A DNA stretch of 38,080 bases, from assembly GCA_029338835.1 (NCBI GenBank), contig JAQYBD010000005.1:1-38080 (forward strand). Reading direction: 5' to 3'. Within the stretch, counting starts at the first letter, position 1, and each line of letters opens with the position of its first letter. Origin of the DNA: Selenomonadaceae bacterium. Its GTDB lineage: Bacteria > Bacillota > Negativicutes > Selenomonadales > Selenomonadaceae. Made by a program: the position numbers and the translations under genes. Positions 31,734 to 38,080 of this stretch are shown piece after piece. The notes below the pieces were generated by a model. The model was not told the DNA's origin and did no database searches. It worked only from the letters and a program-made list of their open reading frames with translations.

Positions 31734-33133
31734 TTGGCGTGCATAAAGAGTTGAAAGAGCTGAAAGGGATCAAGAAAATTCATTTTGTCGGCATTGGCGG
31801 TGCAGGCATGAGTCCGTTGGCCAAGATGATGATTGAACTTGGCTATGAAGTCTCCGGTTCTGACCGGGAGGATTCTGGCATCATTGAGAAACTGCGCCAA
31901 ATGGGAGCCAGGATTTCACTGGGCGGCCAGAAAGCGGAGAATGTGCGCGGCGCCGATGCCATTGTCGTTTCCACGGCTATCCCGTTTGATAATCCGGAAG
32001 TCCTGGCTGCCAAAGACCTCGGCATCACGAAACTCCACCGTTCGGACATCAATGCAGCGCTTGTCAATGAATACAAGGGCATCGCGGTAGCGGGGGCACA
32101 TGGCAAGACGACGACGACTTCTATGCTGGGGGTGGCTTTGACGCACGCTGGGGCATCCCCGTCGGTCGTTGTTGGCGGTGAAGTACCGGATCTCGGCACG
32201 AATGCGCAGCTCGGTGAAAGTGACTATCTTGTATCCGAGGCCGATGAGAGCGATGGTTCTTTCTTGAAGCTTCGTCCGCACATTGCCGTTGTCACGAATG
32301 TGGAAGATGATCATATGGATCATTATGGCACGATGGAAAACATCATCAAGGCTTTTACGCAGTTCATCCAGAATGTTGACCGTGAAACCGGCTATGCAGT
32401 CATCTGTTTTGACAACGACAATCTGCGCCGCATGTCGAAGACACTGGACCGCAAGTATCTTTCCTATGCGATTGATCATGACGCTGATTATCGTGCCAAG
32501 AATATCACGCACAGTGGTACGGGCATTTCCTTTGATGTATTCCATGGGGAAGAAGAGCTTGGCCATGTCAATCTCAATATTCCTGGCAAGCACAATGTCC
32601 TTGATGCCATGGCCTGCATTGTCACAGGCCTTTCCCTCGGCGTGAGCTTCGAGAAAATAGCAGCTGGCCTGGCAGCTTTTCATGGTGCCAAGCGGCGGTT
32701 CCAGACGAAGGGCCGTGTGAATGGTGTCTGGGTGGTCGATGATTATGCACATCATCCGACTGAGATTGCAGCTACGCTCAAGGCTGCGAAAGAGACATCG
32801 CCCCAGCGCCTGATCTGTGTGTTCCAGCCGCATCGCTATTCCCGTACGCAGCTCTTGCATGAGGAATTCGGCAAGGCTTTCGTTTCAGCGGATGTGCTTT
32901 TTGTCACGGATGTCTATGCAGCTGGGGAAGCCCCTATCCCTGGAATCAGCGGAAAGACCATTGTCGACGAAGTTCGCCGCCAGGCGGGTCAGACGGTTCA
33001 TTATATCGAGGACCGTCAGGAAATTGCTGCCGACCTGAAAGAATTTGTGCAGCCGGGAGACCTGGTCATCACCATGGGGGCTGGCAATATCTATCAGACC
33101 GGCGAAGAGCTTGTCGCACTGCTGCAGAAATGA
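31730..33133 (+). CDS. murC: UDP-MurNAc:L-alanine ligase MurC
   Basis: A 467-residue Mur ligase that adds the first L-Ala. The N-terminal loop is IHFVGIGGAGMSPLAKMM, the ATP loop AGAHGKTTTTSMLG near residue 120, followed by SEADESDGSFL and NVEDDHMDHYGTM. The central and C-terminal blocks HNVLDAMACI, VVDDYAHHPTEI and FQPHRYSRT are intact. The GTG 31730 start gives a GTGA overlap with the murG stop; GTG 31739 is an equally possible start with AAAGGTG upstream. murB, a frequent neighbour, is not present after it. Confidence 0.97.
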   Translation: MIGVHKELKELKGIKKIHFVGIGGAGMSPLAKMMIELGYEVSGSDREDSGIIEKLRQMGARISLGGQKAENVRGADAIVVSTAIPFDNPEVLAAKDLGITKLHRSDINAALVNEYKGIAVAGAHGKTTTTSMLGVALTHAGASPSVVVGGEVPDLGTNAQLGESDYLVSEADESDGSFLKLRPHIAVVTNVEDDHMDHYGTMENIIKAFTQFIQNVDRETGYAVICFDNDNLRRMSKTLDRKYLSYAIDHDADYRAKNITHSGTGISFDVFHGEEELGHVNLNIPGKHNVLDAMACIVTGLSLGVSFEKIAAGLAAFHGAKRRFQTKGRVNGVWVVDDYAHHPTEIAATLKAAKETSPQRLICVFQPHRYSRTQLLHEEFGKAFVSADVLFVTDVYAAGEAPIPGISGKTIVDEVRRQAGQTVHYIEDRQEIAADLKEFVQPGDLVITMGAGNIYQTGEELVALLQK

Positions 33134-33158
33134 GAATCGAAAAAGGAGTTTATACGCG

Positions 33159-34097
33159 ATGAATCAGAAAAAAATCGTTGTTGTCATGGGTGGCCCTTCC
33201 ACGGAAGCGGAGATTTCCCGTCAGACTGGCACGGCTATCTTGAAGGCCCTGCAGTCGAAAGGCTATCATGCTGAGGGCATGGAACTCAATCCGCCGACTT
33301 TTGCTGAAGATATCAGGAAGAGTGGCTGTGCCATTGTATTCAATGCCTTGCATGGCAAATTCGGTGAAGACGGTGTCCTGCAGGGAACCTTGGATATGCT
33401 CGGCATTCCCTATACAGGGTCGGGCGTACTTGCGGCAGCAATCACTATGGATAAGGCGGCTTCCAAGCGCGTTTTTGTTGCTGAGGGGATTTCGACACCG
33501 CGTTCGCATACGTATTATCGATATGAGATGAAGCGCGATCTTGCTGGCGAGATTGAGCGAGAATTCTCTTTGCCCGTCGTGGTCAAAGCAGCATCGCAGG
33601 GCTCCAGTATCGGTGTCTACATTGTTGAGACCAAGGACAAGCTGCAGGAGTCCCTGCAGGAAGCCTTCACGTACAACGATGAAGTACTTGTCGAAGAGTT
33701 TATCCGTGGCCGGGAGCTGACGGTAGCGGTCTGGGGCAATGAGGAACAGAAAGAGGCATTCCCCATCATCGAGATCACGACGACCTCAGGGCGTTATGAC
33801 TATGAGAGCAAGTACACAAAAGGAGCATCTACGCACATCATCCCCGCACGCGTGTCCCCTGAGAAGACGAAGGAAATCCAGGAACTGGCAATCAAGACTT
33901 TTACGGCTTGCGGTTGCAGCGGCGTGGCTCGTGTCGATATGATGCTAAGCGAAGATGAGAAACCGTATGTCATTGAGGTCAATTCCGTGCCAGGCATGAC
34001 GGAGCTGTCTCTGGTTCCTGATGCGGGACGGGCTATGGGCATTGAATTCCCTGAGCTTTGTGAGCGCATACTGGAGATGGCAGGTTTCAAGGACTGA
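33159..34097 (+). CDS. ddl: D-alanine--D-alanine ligase
   Basis: A 312-residue ATP-grasp enzyme that makes the D-Ala-D-Ala dipeptide used by MurF. It starts VVVMGGPSTEAEISRQTG, the typical N-terminal loop, and has NALHGKFGEDGVLQG near residue 63, PYTGSGVLAAAITMDKAASK, VVKAASQGSSIGVYIV (ATP-grasp loop, near 150), and the metal-binding VIEVNSVPGMTELSLVP near 270. The serine and tyrosine form of the active site implies normal D-Ala-D-Ala (not D-Lac) synthesis, though that is inference. ATG 33159 has AAGGAG 10 bases upstream. A terminator follows. Confidence 0.97.
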   Translation: MNQKKIVVVMGGPSTEAEISRQTGTAILKALQSKGYHAEGMELNPPTFAEDIRKSGCAIVFNALHGKFGEDGVLQGTLDMLGIPYTGSGVLAAAITMDKAASKRVFVAEGISTPRSHTYYRYEMKRDLAGEIEREFSLPVVVKAASQGSSIGVYIVETKDKLQESLQEAFTYNDEVLVEEFIRGRELTVAVWGNEEQKEAFPIIEITTTSGRYDYESKYTKGASTHIIPARVSPEKTKEIQELAIKTFTACGCSGVARVDMMLSEDEKPYVIEVNSVPGMTELSLVPDAGRAMGIEFPELCERILEMAGFKD

Positions 34098-34113
34098 TTG
34101 TCTTGCGGCAGTC

Positions 34114-34148
34114 AACGCCGGACACTTTGCGTTGTCCGGCGTTTTTTT
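34114..34148 (+). terminator. Intrinsic terminator splitting the dcw cluster after ddl
   Basis: A perfect 11-bp stem, AACGCCGGACA with TGTCCGGCGTT, has an 8-base loop and runs straight into seven T residues. It ends only about 20 bases before ftsQ starts, with no clear promoter between, so ftsQ-ftsZ expression may depend on read-through. Confidence 0.92.
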
Positions 34149-34168
34149 GAACAAAGGGGGAACGGGAG

Positions 34169-34942
34169 TTGAAAGAACAAGAGCATAAGAAACACAGGAG
34201 TTTTCGGCGTCTTTTGAAGGGACTTCTGTTCCTATTTGCCTGTGGGGTCATCATGGCAATCATCATCTATACGCCGCTTTTTACTCTGCAGCACGTGGAG
34301 ATCCATGGCAATACCTATCTGACGGAAGAACAGATCACTGCCATCGGGCGGATCCACAAGGGAGAGCCTCTTTTTCAATTGCAGACCGATGTTGTAGCGC
34401 AGAATCTCATGCATGATTTGCGTGTGGAATCCGCTGTTGTACGGCGCCGTCTGCCGGATACCGTGGAGATTGAGGTATCTGAGCGCAAACCTGTGGCAAC
34501 GATGGCCTGTGACTACGGATATCTGGACCTCGATCGCAACGGAAAAGTCCTGTCTGTGTACAAGAATCTGCATAATGTCCCCATCCCGCTGATTACAGGC
34601 ATGGAACTCACGGGGCTTTACGTCGGCGACGATGTAAGTGATGAATACGTCCGGGATGTCCTGTATTTCCTGAACCATCTCAATGTGGATACGCTGAATC
34701 AGATATCTGAAATCAATATCGCACGACCGGATGCGGTCGTGGCTTACACGAATGGCTCGGTGGAAATCCGTTTGGGGAAAATGGAGCGGCTGGATGAGAA
34801 AGCCAGTTTGACCGATGATTTTGTCAGCGATCTCAAAACGAGTCGCCATATCATCGAGTATGTGGATTTCAGCTATGAAGCCCCTTTCATCCGCATGAAA
34901 AACATGCCCTCTGATAATGAAAATGAAGGAGACCAACCATGA
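34169..34942 (+). CDS. ftsQ: Cell division protein FtsQ/DivIB
   Basis: A 257-residue bitopic protein. A basic cytoplasmic tail (KHRSFRRLLKG) is followed by one membrane helix (about residues 18-38), a POTRA domain beginning LQHVEIHGNTYLTEEQI, then the FtsQ beta domain with RRRLPDTVEIEVSERKPVA and DLDRNGKVLSV. It links FtsL/FtsB to the divisome outside the membrane. The start is TTG 34169 after AAAGGGGGAA. Its stop overlaps the next gene as ATGA. Confidence 0.94.
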   Translation: MKEQEHKKHRSFRRLLKGLLFLFACGVIMAIIIYTPLFTLQHVEIHGNTYLTEEQITAIGRIHKGEPLFQLQTDVVAQNLMHDLRVESAVVRRRLPDTVEIEVSERKPVATMACDYGYLDLDRNGKVLSVYKNLHNVPIPLITGMELTGLYVGDDVSDEYVRDVLYFLNHLNVDTLNQISEINIARPDAVVAYTNGSVEIRLGKMERLDEKASLTDDFVSDLKTSRHIIEYVDFSYEAPFIRMKNMPSDNENEGDQP

Positions 34943-35634
34943 TCAAGATCCGTAAAGGCAGCTGGTCTGTTGCTTGTGTCTGTATGGTACTCGGGTTTAT
35001 GCTGGCCGTACAGTTCCGCACAACGCAGGATATGAAATCTTCTGTTCCGTACCAGCGTGTCGAGGATATTTCAGAACGTTTGCTGGCGACAGAAAAGGAA
35101 CGGGATGTACTGAAAGAAGAGGTACAGAGACTGCAATCCGGTCAGAGCAACCCTGCCGATGCACAGCAGGAAGAATGGCGCATCCTGTCGGGGACGACGG
35201 CGGTGGAAGGAGAAGGTGTCATCGTGCGGCTCGATGATAGCACGGCGGCTTCCAAAGCAGGGGACAATCCCAATCTATATCTCATCCATGACGATGACCT
35301 CTTGCGTGTCATCAATGAATTGCGGGCAGCTGGGGCTGAAGCGATTTCCATCAATGGGCAACGCCTAGTCGGCACTTCAGAAATCCGTTGTGCGGGTCCG
35401 ACGCTTTCCGTCAACAATGTGCGTTCAGCTCCGCCTTTCGTGATCCATGCCATTGGTGACAAGGGAACGCTTGAGAATTCTCTCAAGATGCGTGGCGGCG
35501 TGGCAGAAACCTTGAAGGTCTGGGGCATCAAACTCGAAGTGGAGACGAGTGATGCTGTTTATGTACCACCGTATAAAGGGGCTTTCAGGCATACCTATGC
35601 GCATGAGACGGCAGAGAGGGAGGAAGACAAATGA
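34939..35634 (+). CDS. DUF881 (YlxW/YlxX-like) membrane-anchored protein
   Basis: A 231-residue protein with one N-terminal membrane helix (about residues 8-26), a short coiled coil (ERLLATEKERDVLKEEVQRL), and the DUF881 domain showing EGEGVIVRLDD, LIHDDDLLRVINELRAAGAE and AISINGQRLVGTSEIRC. In Bacillus, two such genes lie between ftsQ and ftsA. The function is unsettled; a role near the division or envelope machinery is inferred from location. It overlaps ftsQ and the next gene by ATGA, so all three are translated in series. Confidence 0.92.
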   Translation: MIKIRKGSWSVACVCMVLGFMLAVQFRTTQDMKSSVPYQRVEDISERLLATEKERDVLKEEVQRLQSGQSNPADAQQEEWRILSGTTAVEGEGVIVRLDDSTAASKAGDNPNLYLIHDDDLLRVINELRAAGAEAISINGQRLVGTSEIRCAGPTLSVNNVRSAPPFVIHAIGDKGTLENSLKMRGGVAETLKVWGIKLEVETSDAVYVPPYKGAFRHTYAHETAEREEDK

Positions 35635-35981
35635 TATTGCCCATCCTTGGCCTGCTGGCAGGCTTGCTCCTGGGGTATTTTTGCCCTGTATTGATTCCTT
35701 TTGCATATGCAAAATTATTTTCAGTTGCCTTGCTGGCTGCGCTGGATGCTGTATTTGGCGGTCTGCGTGCAGTGGCAGCAGATACCTTCGATCAGGCTGT
35801 ATTCATCAGCGGGTTCTTTACAAATGCCTTGATGGCAGCTTTTCTGGTATTCATTGGCGATCGCTTGGGGATAGATCTTTATTATGTGGCATTGTTGGCA
35901 TTCGGTTTTCGTATTTTTAAGAATATGGCTGTTTTGCGGCGCCATATTCTCAAGAAAAAAGAGAAAAACGAGTCTGCATGA
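35631..35981 (+). CDS. sbp: Small basic protein Sbp (DUF1290)
   Basis: A 116-residue membrane protein with about three hydrophobic segments and a basic C-terminal tail (RRHILKKKEKNESA). The DUF1290 pattern is clear in FSVALLAALDAVFGGLRAVA and FFTNALMAAFLVFIGDRLG. The family sits between ftsQ and ftsZ in many Firmicutes and its function is unknown. It starts in an ATGA overlap with the DUF881 gene. In Bacillus ftsA would follow; here it does not. Confidence 0.93.
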   Translation: MILPILGLLAGLLLGYFCPVLIPFAYAKLFSVALLAALDAVFGGLRAVAADTFDQAVFISGFFTNALMAAFLVFIGDRLGIDLYYVALLAFGFRIFKNMAVLRRHILKKKEKNESA

Positions 35982-36139
35982 TAAAATTTTGTTTTGCCGA
36001 GGTATGAAAATTGTTGTTCGCTATAGCATTCAGCATGAAATGATGGTAAACTGGTAGAGGTACAATGTTTTGCTTAAACGGATGACTGCCTGATGATTTC
36101 TCAGGTATTACAAGATATTTCGTGATGGGGGTTAACGCT

Positions 36140-37252
36140 GTGTTTGAATTGGATGACAATGGGTTGGATCAACTGGCCAAAATCAAAGTAATCGGTGTGG
36201 GCGGTGGCGGCAGCAATGCGGTCAACCGCATGATCAATCTCGGCCTGCAGGGTGTCGAGTTCATTGCTGTAAATACAGATGCACAGGCATTGCTGAAATC
36301 TCTGGCGCCAAAGCGCATGCAGATCGGCGAGAAGCTGACGCGTGGCCTCGGTGCAGGCGCACAGCCGGAAATCGGCCAGAAAGCGGCAGAGGAGAGCCGT
36401 GATGATATCCTGGATACGCTTCGCGGTGCTGATATGGTCTTTGTCACAGCTGGCATGGGCGGTGGCACTGGTACGGGGGCTGCGCCAGTTGTAGCAGAAT
36501 GTGCGAGAGAGATTGGTGCCTTGACGGTTGGCGTAGTGACGCGTCCGTTCTCTTTTGAAGGCATGAAGCGCCGCCGTAATGCGGAATCTGGCATTGAGAA
36601 TCTCAAGAAGCATGTCGATACAATCATTACCATCCCCAATGATCGCCTTATGCAGGTCGTTGACAAGAAAACGCCAATCACGCAGGCATTCAGCATTGCT
36701 GATGATGTCCTGCGTCAGGGTGTCAAGGGGATTTCGGATCTTATTGCTTTGCCGGGACTCATCAACCTTGACTTTGCTGATGTCAAAAGTATCATGAGCA
36801 ATGCAGGGTCTGCTTTGATGGGCATTGGTGAGGCTTCGGGCGAGAATGCCGCTGTGGAGGCGGCCAAGGCAGCTATCGCTTCGCCGTTGCTCGAGACGAG
36901 CATCGATGGTGCACGTGGTGTCCTGCTGAATGTTACTGGTGCAGAAGAAAATCTCAGCATGTTTGAGGTCACAGAGGCGTCGGAAGCCATCGAGAAAGCT
37001 GCTGATGCTCAGGCCAACATCATTTGGGGTGCTTCTATCGATAACTCCATGGGGGATACGGTGCGTGTCACGGTCATCGCTACGGGGTTCGATGCACCAG
37101 AAGAGACTGTAGGTATCCAGGAGCAGCAGAACGCTCCATCTCAGCCATCTGCAAATCCGCAGCAACATCCTGCTGGTGCAGATAAAACGATTGGCAGTAC
37201 CGTCGGATCTGACAGCTTCATTGACATACCTGTTTGGATGCGTCGCAAATAA
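36140..37252 (+). CDS. ftsZ: Cell division protein FtsZ
   Basis: A 370-residue tubulin-like GTPase that forms the Z ring. The N-terminal [17 protein letters not shown] starts the GTP-binding domain, the tubulin signature is [18 protein letters not shown] near residue 100, the T7 synergy loop lies in [13 protein letters not shown] near 205, and a short Gln/Pro-rich linker ends in the conserved tail DIPVWMRRK that binds partners such as SepF. I chose GTG 36140, 8 bases after GGGGG; it gives [10 protein letters not shown], the usual FtsZ opening. Upstream in-frame ATG/GTG codons overlap that site. The 158-base gap after sbp has no gene. Confidence 0.98.
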   Translation: MFELDDNGLDQLAKIKVIGVGGGGSNAVNRMINLGLQGVEFIAVNTDAQALLKSLAPKRMQIGEKLTRGLGAGAQPEIGQKAAEESRDDILDTLRGADMVFVTAGMGGGTGTGAAPVVAECAREIGALTVGVVTRPFSFEGMKRRRNAESGIENLKKHVDTIITIPNDRLMQVVDKKTPITQAFSIADDVLRQGVKGISDLIALPGLINLDFADVKSIMSNAGSALMGIGEASGENAAVEAAKAAIASPLLETSIDGARGVLLNVTGAEENLSMFEVTEASEAIEKAADAQANIIWGASIDNSMGDTVRVTVIATGFDAPEETVGIQEQQNAPSQPSANPQQHPAGADKTIGSTVGSDSFIDIPVWMRRK

Positions 37253-37266
37253 ATTTAAAAAAGTAG

Positions 37267-37295
37267 TTGACAAGTGCGGGAATGACAGCTATAAT
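37267..37295 (+). promoter_or_regulatory. Consensus promoter of the tRNA pair
   Basis: TTGACA (37267-37272) and TATAAT (37290-37295) are 17 bases apart, a full sigma-A consensus, about 33 bases before tRNA-Tyr. Confidence 0.92.
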
Positions 37296-37327
37296 AAATA
37301 CTGTTCTTGACGCACTTGTTGAGAAAT

Positions 37328-37413
37328 GGGTAGGTGCCCGAGTGGTTAAAGGGAACAGACTGTAAATCTGTCATCTTCGGATTACGATGGTTCGAATCCA
37401 TCCCTGCCCACCA
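37328..37413 (+). tRNA. tRNA-Tyr (GTA)
   Basis: An 86-nt class II tRNA with a long variable arm. The acceptor stem is GGGTAGG with CCTGCCC (one G-T pair), the anticodon GTA lies in CAGACTGTAAATCTG, the T loop is GGTTCGAATCC, and the 3' CCA is encoded. Confidence 0.97.
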
Positions 37414-37419
37414 TTTTTC

Positions 37420-37496
37420 GGCGGCATAGCTCAGTTGGCTAGAGCATGCGGTTCATACCCGCAGTGTCCGGAGTTCAAATCTCTGTGCCGCCACCA
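37420..37496 (+). tRNA. tRNA-Met (CAT), elongator type
   Basis: A 77-nt tRNA with acceptor stem GGCGGCA/TGCCGCC, anticodon CAT in GCGGTTCATACCCGC, and encoded CCA. The G1-C72 pair and the lack of three G-C pairs next to the anticodon loop argue against initiator; it closely resembles Bacillus elongator tRNA-Met as I recall it. A lysidine-modified tRNA-Ile2 is the less likely alternative. Confidence 0.92.
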
Positions 37497-37511
37497 TTTT
37501 TTTGAGTGTAT

Positions 37512-37552
37512 AAGCCTGTCAGGTTGGATGTTCCAATTTGACAGGCTTTTTG
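37512..37552 (+). terminator. Terminator of the tRNA unit
   Basis: AAGCCTGTCAGGTTGGA pairs with TCCAATTTGACAGGCTT (two G-T pairs) around TGT, followed by T residues. It separates the tRNAs from the rRNA promoters. No gene is seen from here to the 16S start. Confidence 0.92.
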
Positions 37553-37609
37553 CTATGGTATGAATATATTGCTGGAAGACTGTTTCTTGGAAAATGTTAA
37601 AAAAGGGTG

Positions 37610-37638
37610 TTGACAAACGATGCATTATCCTGTATCAT
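37610..37638 (+). promoter_or_regulatory. rRNA operon promoter P1
   Basis: TTGACA (37610-37615) and TATCAT (37633-37638) have a 17-base spacer. Confidence 0.8.
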
Positions 37639-37743
37639 AATACAAGTCGCTGAGAGATATGGCCACCACGAACGAGCGTCTGGAAGGACAGCCGGGTGAG
37701 TGGAAATCTACTCGGGACGCTTGAAAAAAGAAATAAAAACTTC

Positions 37744-37772
37744 TTGACAAGCGGAACGAGCTGCGATATAAT
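37744..37772 (+). promoter_or_regulatory. rRNA operon promoter P2
   Basis: TTGACA (37744-37749) and TATAAT (37767-37772) have a 17-base spacer, a full consensus 134 bases downstream of P1. Tandem promoters are usual for rRNA operons. Confidence 0.92.
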
Positions 37773-38000
37773 AAATGAGTCGCTTGAAGCGAGAGCTTCG
37801 AAAGACAACAAGTTGTTCTTTGAAAACTAAACAATGCAACATGAATCATTTGTGATTCAAGCCAGATGTTAAAAAAACATCGATTGATTATGAACATAAG
37901 CAATCGGCAATTTCTTTGCTGACCTGTCCAAGAGCCATCAAGGCGATTGGAAGCAGGCAGTAACCAAAGATAATTAGAGCCAATCAAGGCTTTCCTAAAT
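37773..38000 (+). other. rRNA leader with boxA-like antitermination site
   Basis: The leader contains a small hairpin, GAAGC-GAGA-GCTTC, near 37786-37799 (boxB-like position) and TGTTCTTTGAAAAC at 37814-37827, the boxA-type sequence common in Firmicute rRNA leaders. Other parts would pair with sequence after 16S for processing. No coding sequence is seen. Confidence 0.65.
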
Positions 38001-38080
38001 TTTATGGAGAGTTTGATCCTGGCTCAGGACGAACGCTGGCGGCGTGCTTAACACATGCAAGTCGTACGAGGGGATTTGAA
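38001..38080 (+). rRNA. 16S ribosomal RNA, first 80 bases
   Basis: The sequence contains GAGAGTTTGATCCTGGCTCA, the universal 27F site, followed by GACGAACGCTGGCGGCGTGC and the CATGCAAGTCG block. The gene runs off the right edge. The mature 5' end is placed at TTTATGGAGAG by analogy and is accurate to a few bases. Confidence 0.98.

Noticed and set aside
36101-37273. 390-codon minus-strand open frame opposite ftsZ
   Set aside because: Antisense shadow of ftsZ, rich in Arg, Cys and His, with no family match.

Overview
The window looks like a chromosomal segment of an anaerobic Firmicute, most likely Negativicutes (the Selenomonas/Mitsuokella/Megamonas neighbourhood). This is an inference from several signs. 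The G+C is moderate to high. The division cluster is of Firmicute type (DUF881 and Sbp genes between ftsQ and ftsZ). MurE carries the meso-diaminopimelate motif. Anaerobe-type genes are present (a clostridial ferredoxin, a DUF1858 protein, a DcuC-like carrier). The order rpsB-tsf-pyrH-frr-uppS-cdsA-dxr-rseP-ispG-proS is the usual one. Only the first 80 bases of a 16S gene are present, too few to name a genus.

Layout. (1) 1-7066, accessory metabolism: a regulator cut by the left edge and a LysR regulator on the minus strand; a divergent operon with an M20 carbamoylase-type hydrolase, an AbgA-like aminobenzoyl-glutamate hydrolase and a DcuC-like carrier; then a convergent glutamate/dicarboxylate symporter. 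(2) 7218-17665, housekeeping: translation factors and ribosome recycling, UMP kinase, an orphan PASTA-like peptide, a small ferredoxin, undecaprenyl-diphosphate synthase, CDP-DAG synthase, two MEP-pathway enzymes, a site-2 protease and prolyl-tRNA synthetase. (3) 17684-20613, minus strand: an SsuABC/TauABC-type importer of unknown substrate and a DUF1858 protein. (4) 20801-23072: a polysaccharide deacetylase, then an IS200/IS605-group element carrying tnpB only, with a candidate guide RNA at its right end. (5) 23104-37252: division and cell-wall cluster mraZ-rsmH-ftsL-murE-murF-mraY-murD-murG-murC-ddl, a terminator, then ftsQ-DUF881-sbp-ftsZ. (6) 37267-38080: tRNA-Tyr and tRNA-Met, their terminator, two consensus promoters, an rRNA leader and the start of 16S rRNA.

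How it works together. Regions 2 and 5 supply most of the peptidoglycan pathway: dxr and ispG make isoprenoid precursor, uppS makes the lipid carrier, mur genes, ddl and mraY/murG make lipid II, and ftsL/Q/Z build the divisome. The cluster lacks ftsI, ftsW, murB and ftsA at their common positions. ftsI and ftsW encode the partnered septal synthase, so their joint absence is notable.

The best leads are: the TnpB element sitting about 30 bp upstream of the dcw promoter; an orphan PASTA peptide paired with a ferredoxin between frr and uppS; a His where the M20 hydrolase family normally has its catalytic Glu; and a near-perfect 21-bp palindrome in front of the hydrolase operon. I did not find a clearly new multi-gene system. 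Most of the window is conserved core genome.
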